33,566 nt of DNA from an uncultured Actinomycetes bacterium (lineage in GTDB: Bacteria > Actinomycetota > Actinomycetes > Nanopelagicales > Nanopelagicaceae). A model generated the notes under the pieces. The model saw only the letters and a list, made by a program, of their open reading frames with translations, did not search any database and had not been told where the DNA came from. The stretch spans positions 1 through 33,566 of the forward strand of contig CALEGP010000011.1 in assembly GCA_937876245.1 (NCBI GenBank). The letters are read 5' to 3'. The position numbers and the translations under genes are program-made. This document shows, piece after piece, positions 17,426 to 25,232 of the stretch. Position 1 is the stretch's first letter. Each line of letters starts with the position of its first letter.

Positions 17426-19078
17426 ATGCCAGAATTTAATTACAGCGATTTACTTCCAATTGGGCCCGATAAAACCGAATATCGCCTGCTCTCCAAAGAG
17501 GGCCTCTCAACCTTTACCGCAGAGGGAATGGAATTTCTTCGTATCTCCCCACAAGCTATTGAAAACTTAACCTCTGAAGCAATTCACGACATTAACCATT
17601 ATCTGCGCGAATCACACTTGACACAACTTGCAGCGATTTTGTCCGATCCGCAAGCCTCCCCCAATGATCGCTTCGTGGCTCTGGATCTTCTAAAGAATGC
17701 AAATATTGCAGCTGGCGGAGTTCTGCCAATGTGCCAAGACACTGGCACAGTTTTAGTTATGGGGAAAAAAGGAGAGAGAGTTTTAACTTCAAAGAGTGAT
17801 GGTGAGTCAATTTCAAAAGGTGTCTACAACGCTTACACCACGCTAAATCTTCGATATTCACAAATGGCTCCGATAACTACTTGGGAAGAGAAAAACACTG
17901 GAAATAATTTGCCAGCCCAAATAGAAATTTATTCAGATTTTGAACACCAAGATGAATACAACTTTTTATTCATTGCTAAAGGTGGCGGCAGTGCCAATAA
18001 ATCTTTTCTCTACCAAGAGACAAAGGCGATTTTAAATCCCAACTCGTTCATGAGTTGGCTAGATGAGAAGTTGCGCTCGATAGGAACTGCAGCATGTCCG
18101 CCTTATCACTTGGCTATTGTTATTGGTGGAACCAGTGCCGAATACACGGTTAAGACCGCAAAACTCGCTAGCACTCACTACCTTGATGAATTACCGCTTG
18201 CCGGTGATGCCAAAACCGGTCATGGCTTTCGTGATATCGAATTAGAAGCAAAAGTTCTCGAGCTGACTCGCACCCTTGGCATCGGAGCTCAATTTGGTGG
18301 AAAGTATTTCTGTCATGATGTTCGCGTAATTCGCTTACCTCGTCATGGCGCCTCACTTCCAATTGCCATTGCAGTTTCTTGCTCGGCCGATCGCCAGGCC
18401 AAGGCCAAGATCACTAAAGAGGGCGTTTTTCTTGAAGTTTTGGCGCGGGAACCAGCCCATTTCTTGCCAGATACCACCGATGAGCATTTAGATGAAGAAG
18501 TTGTAAATATTGATCTCAATCAACCTATGTCAGAAATTTTAAAAACTCTTTCGCAGTATCCAATCAAGACCAGACTCGCGCTTCATGGAACCTTAATTGT
18601 TGCTCGCGACTTGGCTCATGCCAAACTCAAAGAACTTTTGGACTCTGGTAAAAGTTTGCCGCAATACATGAAAGACCACGCGGTTTATTACGCAGGTCCA
18701 GCAAAGACTCCTGTTGGCTATGCCTCCGGATCTTTTGGTCCAACAACTGCGGGTCGAATGGACTCTTATGTTGATCAATTTCAAAGCGCAGGTGGCTCCA
18801 TGATTATGTTGGCAAAGGGGAATCGATCTAAAGTTGTGACCGAGGCTTGCAAGAGTAACGGCGGGTTTTATCTTGGATCAGTCGGTGGTCCTGCGGCAAG
18901 GCTGGCTCAAGATTGTATAACTAAGGTTGAGGTTTTGGATTATCCAGAGCTAGGGATGGAAGCCATTTGGAAGATTGAAGTGCGAGATTTTCCCGCATTT
19001 ATTGTGGTTGATAACAAAGGTAATGATTTTTTTGCTGAAACTTCAAAACCAATTTCTATCGGCAAGAGGCCTGATTAA
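17426..19078 (+). CDS. fumA: Class I fumarate hydratase (Fe-S, oxygen-sensitive type)
   Basis: This enzyme interconverts fumarate and malate in the TCA cycle. The 550-residue protein is the single-chain class I type, with the α-like part first and the β-like part last. Cluster ligands fit C103 (PMCQDTGT), C224 ([11 protein letters not shown]) and C319 (VSCSADRQ), close to 105/224/318 of E. coli Fum[15 protein letters not shown] and the terminal [15 protein letters not shown] are also family features. M. tuberculosis has a class II fumarase at the comparable place, so the position is kept but the enzyme family differs. The ATG is 1 nt after the xseB stop. The stop lies 13 nt from the convergent transglycosylase-like gene. 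Confidence 0.95.
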   Translation: MPEFNYSDLLPIGPDKTEYRLLSKEGLSTFTAEGMEFLRISPQAIENLTSEAIHDINHYLRESHLTQLAAILSDPQASPNDRFVALDLLKNANIAAGGVLPMCQDTGTVLVMGKKGERVLTSKSDGESISKGVYNAYTTLNLRYSQMAPITTWEEKNTGNNLPAQIEIYSDFEHQDEYNFLFIAKGGGSANKSFLYQETKAILNPNSFMSWLDEKLRSIGTAACPPYHLAIVIGGTSAEYTVKTAKLASTHYLDELPLAGDAKTGHGFRDIELEAKVLELTRTLGIGAQFGGKYFCHDVRVIRLPRHGASLPIAIAVSCSADRQAKAKITKEGVFLEVLAREPAHFLPDTTDEHLDEEVVNIDLNQPMSEILKTLSQYPIKTRLALHGTLIVARDLAHAKLKELLDSGKSLPQYMKDHAVYYAGPAKTPVGYASGSFGPTTAGRMDSYVDQFQSAGGSMIMLAKGNRSKVVTEACKSNGGFYLGSVGGPAARLAQDCITKVEVLDYPELGMEAIWKIEVRDFPAFIVVDNKGNDFFAETSKPISIGKRPD

Positions 19079-19091
19079 AACTTGCAACATC

Positions 19092-19688
19092 CTAGTAGTA
19101 GTGCGAGCGCAATTTCTTCAAATTGGCATTACAAGGTGTCTCATACCTGGATTTAATATATAACAGACCCCACTTAATCTGAGTAACCGGGTTGGTTCGC
19201 CAGTCTGTGGAAATTGCTTCCATCTTGTTCGCTGGCAGCGCTTGAGGAATTCCGTGAGCCCCACTGCTGTAGTTATGTGCCCGATAATTCCAATGGCTCT
19301 CACCATTCCAAAGCTGGGTCAAGCAGGCAAATTGTCGTTTGTTATCCCATTTTGCATACTTATTTTTGATTAAAATTCGAGCAATTCTTTGGGCGCCTTT
19401 GGGCTTTTTGGCTGTCTCCACTTGGCGGGCGGCAATTGAAACTAGGGCAATCGCCTTGGCATCAACCGAAGCTACGCCATTTAGATCAAGAGTGATTCCA
19501 TTCGCGGCTTCATCTGCTGGTTCTGATGCCAGGGGTTCTGGGATGACAGTTAAGGCAGGGAGATCATTTGGTACTGAAACAAATTTATCGAAAGTTCCTT
19601 GGGCATAAGTCGTATCTACAGTTCCAATAAAAAGGGTGAAGAAGGCGGCGCCAAGAACTAGCTTTGGTTTTCTAAAAAGCTTGTTCAT
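19092..19688 (-). CDS. Secreted lytic transglycosylase-like protein
   Basis: This 198-residue exported protein probably acts on peptidoglycan. Residues 1-29 form a signal peptide (basic MNKLFRKPK, then a hydrophobic core) with likely cleavage near TYA-Q. A low-complexity linker runs to about 70. The C-terminal domain (112-198) is the short SLT-like fold of actinobacterial transglycosylases: WNGESHWN with candidate catalytic E130, then HGIPQALPANKM, DWRTNPVTQIKWGL and YIKSRYETPC. C122 and C186 could form a disulphide. An in-frame GTG 24 nt upstream exists, but AGGAGG at 19695-19700 sits 6 nt before the ATG chosen here. The long region upstream may hold a structured leader. Confidence 0.88.
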   Translation of the reverse strand: MNKLFRKPKLVLGAAFFTLFIGTVDTTYAQGTFDKFVSVPNDLPALTVIPEPLASEPADEAANGITLDLNGVASVDAKAIALVSIAARQVETAKKPKGAQRIARILIKNKYAKWDNKRQFACLTQLWNGESHWNYRAHNYSSGAHGIPQALPANKMEAISTDWRTNPVTQIKWGLLYIKSRYETPCNANLKKLRSHYY

Positions 19689-19967
19689 CTCATCCCTCCT
19701 TTCCCATCTCACTGCTCTAGAAGTCCAAAAAGATCACATGAGCCCCATGGCCCCGCACAAAACTAAGCCGCCCAAAATGGGCAGGTATTGAAGGGAAGAA
19801 GCAAAGGCTTTCACTCAAGATAGGCATAGCCAAATTTATCCTTGTGTGAGTCGTAATAAAGATATATGTCACAGTAAAGCGCTAATATAAAAGCGCAGGT
19901 CACTAGGCATGATATCTGATTTTACCGATTTAACCGATAGGTCTATCCCCAGCGAAATTAGAGCAAA
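19689..19967. other. 279-nt gene-free region with promoter and possible structured leader
   Basis: This is the longest gap in the window, in a segment where most gaps are under 60 nt. No convincing ORF lies in either strand. On the minus strand it would hold the end of phoH and the 5' leader of the transglycosylase-like gene. Seen: GCGC arms around TTATATTA (19880-19897), a GCCCA/TGGGC hairpin (about 19769-19781), TATATT boxes usable as -10, and two ACCGAT direct repeats near 19924-19937. The conserved ydaO/c-di-AMP riboswitch blocks that often precede actinobacterial cell-wall hydrolases are not recognisable. I can name no RNA family. Confidence 0.5.
19695..19700 (-). promoter_or_regulatory. 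Ribosome binding site that sets the transglycosylase start
   Basis: AGGAGG on the minus strand, 6 nt before ATG 19688, is the strongest Shine-Dalgarno in the window. It lies inside the longer reading frame that starts at GTG 19712, so it argues for the shorter protein and for a transcript with a real 5' leader. Confidence 0.8.
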
Positions 19968-21272
19968 TTACTGGGTGAAATTGACCGGCTCTTCCAGCAT
20001 CTCGGTCACCAAGGCGGCGATCGGCGAGCGCTCTGATCTAGTTAAGGTGATATGAGCGAAAAGAGGATGTCCCTTGAGCGACTCAACCACGGCCACAACG
20101 CCATCATGGCGACCTACCCGCAAGTTATCTCGCTGGGCGACATCGTGGGTCAAGATAACTCGTGAGTTTTGCCCAATCCGGGAGAGCACGGTTAGCAATA
20201 CCCCTCGCTCTAGAGACTGTGCCTCATCGACAATGACATATGAATCGTGAAGTGAGCGGCCACGGATATGCGTCAGGGGCAAAACTTCAATAAGCCCGCG
20301 GTCAATAATTTCATCGATTACCTGCTGGCTGACCAGTGCGCCTAACGTGTCAAAAACTGCCTGGGCCCATGGCGACATTTTTTCATTTTCGCTGCCGGGC
20401 AGATAGCCCAGCTCCTGACCGCCAACAGCGTAGAGAGGGCGAAAGATCACAACTTTTTTATGGTGGCGTTTTTCCAAGACCGCTTCCAGTCCGGCGCTAA
20501 GTGCCAATGCGCTCTTACCGGTTCCGGCCCGGCCGCCTACTGAAACTATTCCAATTTCATTATCCAAGAGAAGATCAAGGGCGACTCGCTGTTCCGCACT
20601 TCTGCCATGAAGTCCAAATGCCGTGCGATCTCCTCTCACCAATTGAAGATGTTTATCTGGGGTAACCCGAGCCAAAGCGCTGCCCTTATCAGAGTGGAGG
20701 ACTATGCCGGTATGGCACGGGTACTGCTCTGCTAAGTCATCAGCAACCTTGCTCGATTCATACAAACTATCAATCACTTGGCCGCCTACGGTGGCCTCAA
20801 CCATCCCGCTCCAGCCGCTTGTCTCGGCAAGTTCAGCTCGATACTCCTCGGACTTAACGCCAACCGAGGAGGCTTTAACTCTGAGCGGGAGATCCTTTGT
20901 CACAAGGACTACATCCCTTGATTCAGCCATCATGTTGCGCGCAATTGAGAGAATTCGCGAATCATTTGACCCATCGCGCAAGAATCCAGAGGGCAGGGAT
21001 GATGAATCTGAATGGTTCAACTCCACTCGAAGCGTGCCGCCTAAATCATTAAGAGCGATATCTTCATCCAACCGGCCATGCTCAATACGCAGATCATCAA
21101 GGGCGCGCAAAGCGGCTCTCGCAAAATAGCCCAGTTCAGGGTGGTCGCGTTTAGTTTCTAATTCGCCAATTACAGTGATTGGGATAATTACTTCGTGCTC
21201 GGCAAATCTTTTAAGCGCCGCGGGGTCTGCCAGCAAAACGCTGGTATCTAGAACATAAGTCATTCTGGTCAC
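19968..21272 (-). CDS. phoH2: PIN-PhoH fusion protein (PhoH2-type ATPase/ribonuclease)
   Basis: PhoH2 proteins join an N-terminal PIN RNase domain to a C-terminal PhoH ATPase; mycobacterial PhoH2 is an ATP-dependent RNA helicase and RNase. Seen here: the PIN start [12 protein letters not shown] with the first catalytic Asp, later acidic positions in GELETK, SNDSRIL and VTKDLPL, then the PhoH P-loop [10 protein letters not shown] near 246-255 and Walker B IVDEAQ. With GTG at 21272 the protein has 434 residues and begins [14 protein letters not shown], parallel to the mycobacterial VTASRRTYVIDTSVLL. TTG at 21299 and ATG at 21263 are alternatives, and none has a clear ribosome site. It is isolated by long gaps on both sides, unlike its neighbours. 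Confidence 0.9.
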   Translation of the reverse strand: MTRMTYVLDTSVLLADPAALKRFAEHEVIIPITVIGELETKRDHPELGYFARAALRALDDLRIEHGRLDEDIALNDLGGTLRVELNHSDSSSLPSGFLRDGSNDSRILSIARNMMAESRDVVLVTKDLPLRVKASSVGVKSEEYRAELAETSGWSGMVEATVGGQVIDSLYESSKVADDLAEQYPCHTGIVLHSDKGSALARVTPDKHLQLVRGDRTAFGLHGRSAEQRVALDLLLDNEIGIVSVGGRAGTGKSALALSAGLEAVLEKRHHKKVVIFRPLYAVGGQELGYLPGSENEKMSPWAQAVFDTLGALVSQQVIDEIIDRGLIEVLPLTHIRGRSLHDSYVIVDEAQSLERGVLLTVLSRIGQNSRVILTHDVAQRDNLRVGRHDGVVAVVESLKGHPLFAHITLTRSERSPIAALVTEMLEEPVNFTQ

Positions 21273-21317
21273 GCGGACAGATTTAGCCGAAGTAGCCAAT
21301 TGGCGCTCGCCTTCTGT

Positions 21318-21373
21318 TTAGTTTTACTCGGGTGGTTTTTTATCGCTTCTCTATGAGTAAAAGGTAAAACTAA
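21318..21373. repeat. Overlapping inverted repeats able to form competing hairpins
   Basis: TTAGTTTTAC at 21318-21327 is a perfect inverted repeat of GTAAAACTAA at 21364-21373. TTTTACTC at 21322-21329 is also perfectly complementary to GAGTAAAA at 21355-21362. The left arm TTAGTTTTACTC can therefore pair in two registers, because the right side carries a near-duplicate (GAGTAAAA then GGTAAAA). It lies in the 200-nt gap between the cis-prenyltransferase stop and phoH, in what would be the phoH leader on the minus strand. No T-tract follows on either strand, so it is not a simple terminator. Confidence 0.6.
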
Positions 21374-21375
21374 GT

Positions 21376-21392
21376 GCAGGTTAAATCCCTGC
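21376..21392. repeat. Short hairpin GCAGG-7-CCTGC beside the inverted repeats
   Basis: GCAGG and CCTGC form a perfect 5-bp stem with loop TTAAATC. It looks like a tRNA T-arm on the plus strand but lacks the loop cytosine, and no acceptor, D or anticodon arm fits. It is more likely another piece of a structured leader or small RNA between 21300 and 21472. Confidence 0.5.
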
Positions 21393-21472
21393 GACACGCT
21401 TATTCGGAAAGTTAAATTCTAGTTACCAATTACTCTTGCTAACCGAGGATATCTTTTCCTAATTTTCTTTTT

Positions 21473-22279
21473 CTATTTTCCGTGGCGGCGGTTGCGTTGT
21501 GAATACGCCCTAAGTGCTCGAAGAAAATCTACTCGCCTGAAATCTGGCCAATAAGCTTCGCAGAAATAGAACTCTGAGTGTGCGCTCTGCCAGAGAAGAA
21601 AACCTCCCAAACGTTGTTCCCCCGATGTGCGAATTACTAAATCTGGGTCAGGTAAGCCAGCTGTATATAAATAGCGCCCGATCTCCTCCACACTCACCGA
21701 CTCGGCAATTTCAGCCGGGCTCTTACCGGTATTTCCTGCCGTGGTAATTAAAGATTTCACGGCATCAGCAATTTCACTTCGCCCGCCATATCCAATTGCA
21801 ACGTTGATTACAACGCCCTTGGTTCCTTTAGTTTTTTCTGCTACCTCATTCAATTGGTCAACTAGCCCGTTGGGCAATAATTCCATCGAGCCCACTGGTC
21901 GAATTTCCCATCGCCCCAGGTCGGCCAAATCATTAACGGTATCGGCAATTATTTGAAGAAGTGGCTCAAGCTCTGCTGCGGGACGGCTCAAATTTTGATT
22001 GGAAAGAAGCCAAATAGTGAGGACTTGGACTCGGCTTTGCTCACACCAATTAAGAAGATCAACAATTTTTTCAGCGCCTGCTCTGTGGCCCCGAGACGTG
22101 GAAGTGTCACCTGCTGGCGATGGGTTAGCTTTTGCCCAACGGCGATTGCCGTCAAGAATTACTCCAACATGATGTGGGGTTTGGGCGAAATCCAATTTCG
22201 CAAAAAGACGACGCTCATATAGCGGATATAAAACCGATTTAATCGCCGGCTTTAGGTATCCCCTAACTAGCTCTTTCAC
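21473..22279 (-). CDS. uppS: Cis-prenyltransferase (UppS family, Rv1086-like)
   Basis: Cis-prenyltransferases add IPP to allylic diphosphates to make the polyprenyl carriers of cell-wall synthesis. In 268 residues: catalytic D43 in VILDGNRRWAK, LLSNQNLSRP in the substrate loop, NVAIGYGGRSEI, the PDLVIRTSGEQRLGGFLLWQ region split over 214-234, and a tail RAYSQRNRRHGK. The VILDGNRRWA form and the C terminus resemble mycobacterial Rv1086, a short-chain Z-FPP synthase, more than decaprenyl synthases. Chain length is inferred only. The start is GTG, 7 nt after the DUF3817 stop and without a ribosome site. It is the last gene of the 23498-21473 operon. Confidence 0.9.
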   Translation of the reverse strand: MKELVRGYLKPAIKSVLYPLYERRLFAKLDFAQTPHHVGVILDGNRRWAKANPSPAGDTSTSRGHRAGAEKIVDLLNWCEQSRVQVLTIWLLSNQNLSRPAAELEPLLQIIADTVNDLADLGRWEIRPVGSMELLPNGLVDQLNEVAEKTKGTKGVVINVAIGYGGRSEIADAVKSLITTAGNTGKSPAEIAESVSVEEIGRYLYTAGLPDPDLVIRTSGEQRLGGFLLWQSAHSEFYFCEAYWPDFRRVDFLRALRAYSQRNRRHGK

Positions 22280-22286
22280 GAAAGAT

Positions 22287-22622
22287 TTAAACTAGTGCTT
22301 TAAATTCTTTGATTGCCCGACGTTCCGCGACAAATGATGCAACTGGCAAAGTGCCGGCAAGAATAAAGAGAATCGTACTGCTAAGGGATTTACGAGCCTT
22401 TAGGCAGTAGTGGAAAGCAGCCAGAACATAAATTGGATATGTAAAACCATGAACCAAGGCAATCCAAACGAAGTAATGGTGGCTAGATTCAAAAACAAGA
22501 TAGTGTGTTGGCACATTTATAAACCAGAGCAGAAGTGACATAACCCCGCTATAGATTGCCATTATTCGAAAGCGGGTCATCGCCCCATTAAGGGCGGCTT
22601 GGCGTTCATTCAATTCGGTCAT
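22287..22622 (-). CDS. DUF3817 integral membrane protein
   Basis: This 111-residue membrane protein has about three hydrophobic segments (roughly 17-38, 48-70 and 79-98) and charged ends. The pattern FRIMAIYSGVMSLLLW, then VHGFTYPIYVLAAF, is that of DUF3817, a family common in actinobacteria and often fused or linked to YdzA-like proteins. Function is unknown. Its ATG overlaps the SURF1 stop (ATGA), so translation is coupled, and uppS follows after 7 nt. Confidence 0.88.
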   Translation of the reverse strand: MTELNERQAALNGAMTRFRIMAIYSGVMSLLLWFINVPTHYLVFESSHHYFVWIALVHGFTYPIYVLAAFHYCLKARKSLSSTILFILAGTLPVASFVAERRAIKEFKALV

Positions 22623-23383
22623 AGTTCAACTTTACCGCCTAATTGGCTCTCTTCTGTGGTTTGACGCTCTTTAATCGAATTATAGAAGGGCCCTAGCAAA
22701 GTAATCAGAGCCATGAGCCACCAGATAAATACATAAGAAATGTGTTGCCAATAATTTCCGGCGACCTTTGATTTGAGTTGAGGGGCTGGGATTCTGCTTG
22801 CTGCAATCTCTTGGCCCGCATCGCTTATTTCAGAAGTTGCAATTATATACCCATCAAAGAGTGAGAGATTTTGCGCTCCAGCTATTAGCCCGGGATCAAT
22901 TCTAGAGAGCTCGCCATTTACTGCTCTAGCTGAGTCAGAGGTCTGTCTTGGGTACAGGCGACCAATAATTTTTAGCTCCCCGCTAATTTCCTGCTCCTTG
23001 GATTCACTAATGCCCCGAACAACCAAAATTCCCCGGCGGCCCTCCAGTACCAGTAATCGAACTTCTAGATTTAGAAGTGAAGTTTGCCCATCTCTTTTGA
23101 TTTCCTGTTTTGGTGCAAGAAATGTCTGAGCGTATTTTCCAGAAACAGTAACGATTCGATTTATCGCACTCGCCTCTAAGTTTGTGGCGGCCTCGGCTAC
23201 ATCTTCAAGAGGAATTTGTGGAAGGTCAGGCGTAACTAAATTCACGAGCTGTACATCATGGGCTCGATTTAACTGCCAGTTGCCAAGGCCAATAAATGAT
23301 AGGGAAATTAAGATGGCCACAAAAAGTTGGGCTATGAAACCCTTATTTATCTTCATTTGAATCGGGGTTATCCGAGCGTTCAT
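22619..23383 (-). CDS. SURF1 family cytochrome oxidase assembly protein
   Basis: SURF1 proteins help insert haem a into the cytochrome c oxidase subunit I. The 254-residue protein has the family layout: a transmembrane helix near 17-35 followed by GNWQLNRA at 34-41, a large external domain (about 45-210), and a second helix with SYVFIWWLMALITLLGPFY near 215-235. No oxidase gene is in view. The first ATG is at 23383; a second in-frame Met is 9 codons on. Either start lies inside the end of a 51-codon ORF, so the two overlap by 14-41 nt. The operon continues with DUF3817 and uppS. Confidence 0.9.
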   Translation of the reverse strand: MNARITPIQMKINKGFIAQLFVAILISLSFIGLGNWQLNRAHDVQLVNLVTPDLPQIPLEDVAEAATNLEASAINRIVTVSGKYAQTFLAPKQEIKRDGQTSLLNLEVRLLVLEGRRGILVVRGISESKEQEISGELKIIGRLYPRQTSDSARAVNGELSRIDPGLIAGAQNLSLFDGYIIATSEISDAGQEIAASRIPAPQLKSKVAGNYWQHISYVFIWWLMALITLLGPFYNSIKERQTTEESQLGGKVEL

Positions 23384-23498
23384 TTGCTCGCTTATACCTG
23401 CGATAGAAGCTCACGCAGAGAACGGCAACTGCCGCACAGAGCAGAACCATTGTTATCGATCCTGCAATTCCTACATCAATCGTCGTTCTACCGTTCAT
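23343..23498 (-). CDS. Small single-pass membrane protein (51 residues), new ORF
   Basis: This ORF of 51 codons runs from ATG 23498 to TAA 23343, overlapping the SURF1 start in another frame. The protein begins MNGRTTIDVGIAGS, has one hydrophobic helix (about 9-30), then a basic stop-transfer patch FYRRYKR and a charged tail ending SNEDK. It should be inserted N-out with a short cytoplasmic tail. A TACAAT box lies exactly 6 nt before its ATG, the pattern seen at most leaderless starts in this window, so it is probably the first gene of the SURF1 operon. I do not recognise the family. It could be a small oxidase-assembly or subunit partner because of its position, but that is inference. Confidence 0.72.
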   Translation of the reverse strand: MNGRTTIDVGIAGSITMVLLCAAVAVLCVSFYRRYKRANERSDNPDSNEDK

Positions 23499-23504
23499 GT
23501 GCAG

Positions 23505-23510
23505 ATTGTA
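23505..23510 (-). promoter_or_regulatory. Leaderless-type -10 box for the 51-residue ORF and SURF1 operon
   Basis: TACAAT on the minus strand, then 6 nt (CTGCAC), then ATG at 23498. This is the closest match to TATAAT among these boxes and the chief evidence for the small ORF being translated. Confidence 0.72.
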
Positions 23511-23521
23511 TTGAGAATCCG

Positions 23522-23527
23522 TAGACT
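23522..23527 (+). promoter_or_regulatory. Leaderless-type -10 box for the DUF4307 gene
   Basis: TAGACT, then 6 nt (TCGCAC), then ATG at 23534. It is paired with the opposing box at 23505-23510, so two opposite transcripts start within a 35-bp gap. Confidence 0.7.
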
Positions 23528-23533
23528 TCGCAC

Positions 23534-23935
23534 ATGTCCTCGTCCCTGGAAAATGACCCTTATCTGCAAAATCGTTACGGGATAAAAGCTCGCAGATTTC
23601 CGAAATGGTTGGTCACGGCAATCTTTTTTGCCGCTATAGGGGGCAGTTGGTTGATATGGAGCGCGAGCCACTTTTCAAACCCTGATATTCGCGCCACGCT
23701 TATTTCATTTAAAGAGATAGATGCTAAGAGCATTGAGATCCGCTATTCGGTGAAAGTGAGAAACCCTGAAAACCAGGTAACTTGCCGCCTGAGTGCACGC
23801 GATTATAAGTTAAATATCGTTGGCGAGATAGATGATCCAATTCCTGCCGGAAGCACAGATATCACGCGAATTGTGCGTATTCCCACGCGTCTCGCCGCCG
23901 TAAATGCAGGTATCGAATCTTGCACCTCGTTGTAA
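23534..23935 (+). CDS. DUF4307 membrane-anchored protein
   Basis: This 133-residue protein has a short cytoplasmic N terminus (NDPYLQNRYGIK), one transmembrane helix at about 25-43 and an extracytoplasmic β-rich domain of about 85 residues ending GIESCTSL. C101 and C130 could form a disulphide. The layout and the tail after VRNPENQVTCRLSARDY fit DUF4307, found next to greA in actinobacteria (Rv1081c/Rv1080c). Function is unknown. greA follows after 12 nt. Confidence 0.85.
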   Translation: MSSSLENDPYLQNRYGIKARRFPKWLVTAIFFAAIGGSWLIWSASHFSNPDIRATLISFKEIDAKSIEIRYSVKVRNPENQVTCRLSARDYKLNIVGEIDDPIPAGSTDITRIVRIPTRLAAVNAGIESCTSL

Positions 23936-23938
23936 GAT
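23933..23938 (+). promoter_or_regulatory. Possible -10 box for greA overlapping the DUF4307 stop
   Basis: TAAGAT fits TAnnnT and lies 9 nt before the greA ATG. Its first three bases are the stop codon of the upstream gene. No Shine-Dalgarno is seen, so greA may have its own near-leaderless transcript besides read-through. Confidence 0.4.
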
Positions 23939-23947
23939 TCGAGTCTT

Positions 23948-24433
23948 ATGGCTATTGAACCTACTCAGACTTGGCTTACCCAAGAAGCAGCTGATCGCTT
24001 AACTGCCGAATTAGCCGACCTTGAAGGTCCACGTCGCGCAGACATTATTAAGAAAATCGAGGCTGCCCGCTCGGAAGGTGATTTAAAAGAAAACGGTGGG
24101 TATCACGCAGCTCGCGAAGAGCAAGGAAAAATTGAAGGTCGGATCCGCCAGTTAAAGCACATGCTCGAGCATGCGCATATTGGTGCGCCACCAGCAGGCG
24201 AATCAGGAGTTGTTGGACTTGGTATGTTGATTACTGTTGATATTGCCGGGGATGAATTGAAATTTCTTCTCGGATCACGCGAGATTGCAAGCGGTGATAT
24301 TGATATCTATAGTGAAAAGTCCCCACTTGGTGCGGCAGTTCTTGGCGCAAAAGTTGGCGAGAGCGTCAGTTATATCGCACCAAATGGTCGTGAAATAAAA
24401 GTTGCAGTATTAGAAGCGCAGAACTTCTTTTAA
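23948..24433 (+). CDS. greA: Transcription elongation factor GreA
   Basis: GreA enters the RNA polymerase secondary channel and triggers cleavage of backtracked transcripts. In 161 residues: an N-terminal coiled coil (about 10-80) with the loop-tip motif GDLKENGGYHAA at 44-55, including the conserved D45 and E48, and a C-terminal FKBP-like domain ending VLEAQNFF. The length is normal for GreA. It ends 1 nt before the convergent ABC permease gene, leaving no room for a separate terminator. Confidence 0.96.
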   Translation: MAIEPTQTWLTQEAADRLTAELADLEGPRRADIIKKIEAARSEGDLKENGGYHAAREEQGKIEGRIRQLKHMLEHAHIGAPPAGESGVVGLGMLITVDIAGDELKFLLGSREIASGDIDIYSEKSPLGAAVLGAKVGESVSYIAPNGREIKVAVLEAQNFF

Positions 24434-24434
24434 A

Positions 24435-25232
24435 TTATTTACTGCTAACTCTTATATATTTTCTAACGCTCAATGGTGCAAATATTGCAACGATTAAAAC
24501 CATGTAAATCAAAGACATCGCAAGTGGATTCTGGCTGGGCCAGGAATTGGCTGTTGCACCAAATTGATTTGTCACACCAAACAATTCACGACAACCAGCC
24601 ACCACCGTAGAAACTGGATTCCATTCAGCAAAATACTGCAAAATTCTTGGCATCCCTGCTGTTGGAGCGAAAGCATTTGATAAAAAAGTGAGCGGGAAAA
24701 CCGTCATGAAAACTAAGTTTTGAGCTACCCGCTCTTCGCGCACTGAAAGGCCGATTAAAACACCAATCCATGACATTGAATATCCAAATGCCAGCAAGAA
24801 AACAAATGCCAGCAAAACTTTAAATATTCCACTGCTTGGACGCCACCCAACTAAGTAGCCAACACCGCCCATAACAACAAGTGTCACGATATTTTGCGTG
24901 GTATCCCCGACCGTGCGGCCGATAACGACCGCAGAACGAGCAATTGGCAGTGATCTAAAGCGATCAATCAAACCCTTTTGCATATCTGCTGTCAGCCCAA
25001 CTGCGGTTGCGGCAAGCGTGAAAGCTACGGTTTGCACAAATATTCCCGGCATTAGCAGTTGAACATAACCACCCTCAACCCCTGAATCAATAGCACCACC
25101 AAAAACATAACGGAACAGAAGCACAAACATTGCAGGTTGAATTGTTGCGAAAATCATTACTTCTGGAATCCGAATCATTTGGAGCAACTGACGCTTAGTT
25201 ATTACTAAAAAATCACTTACGCTTTGTAACAT
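24435..25232 (-). CDS. ABC-2 type exporter permease (DrrB-like)
   Basis: This 265-residue protein is the membrane partner of the adjacent ATPase. About six hydrophobic segments are visible, including MIFATIQPAMFVLLFRYVFG near 27-46, VGYLVGW, VLLAFVFLLAFGYSM and a final LIYMVLIVAIFAPLSV. The ABC-2 signature region around VFPLTFLSNAFAPTAGMP (about 180-197) is typical of DrrB and NodJ relatives that export drugs, lipids or polyketides. The substrate cannot be read from sequence. Its ATG lies inside the end of the ATPase gene (20-nt overlap). Confidence 0.9.
   Translation of the reverse strand: MLQSVSDFLVITKRQLLQMIRIPEVMIFATIQPAMFVLLFRYVFGGAIDSGVEGGYVQLLMPGIFVQTVAFTLAATAVGLTADMQKGLIDRFRSLPIARSAVVIGRTVGDTTQNIVTLVVMGGVGYLVGWRPSSGIFKVLLAFVFLLAFGYSMSWIGVLIGLSVREERVAQNLVFMTVFPLTFLSNAFAPTAGMPRILQYFAEWNPVSTVVAGCRELFGVTNQFGATANSWPSQNPLAMSLIYMVLIVAIFAPLSVRKYIRVSSK

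Noticed and set aside
19689-19712. Start of the transglycosylase gene at GTG 19712
   Set aside because: The AGGAGG ribosome site would lie inside the coding region; a normal signal peptide begins at ATG 19688.
19801-19890. CRP-type site TGTGA...TCACA upstream of the transglycosylase
   Set aside because: The half-sites are 19 nt apart rather than 6, so it is not a CRP/GlxR operator.
19713-19967. ydaO (c-di-AMP) riboswitch before the transglycosylase
   Set aside because: Conserved GGGGAACC and GAATCC-GCTAACC-type blocks are absent on the relevant strand.
21325-21402. Possible tRNA on the plus strand around the T-arm-like hairpin
   Set aside because: The loop lacks C56 and no acceptor stem, D-arm or anticodon arm can be built upstream.
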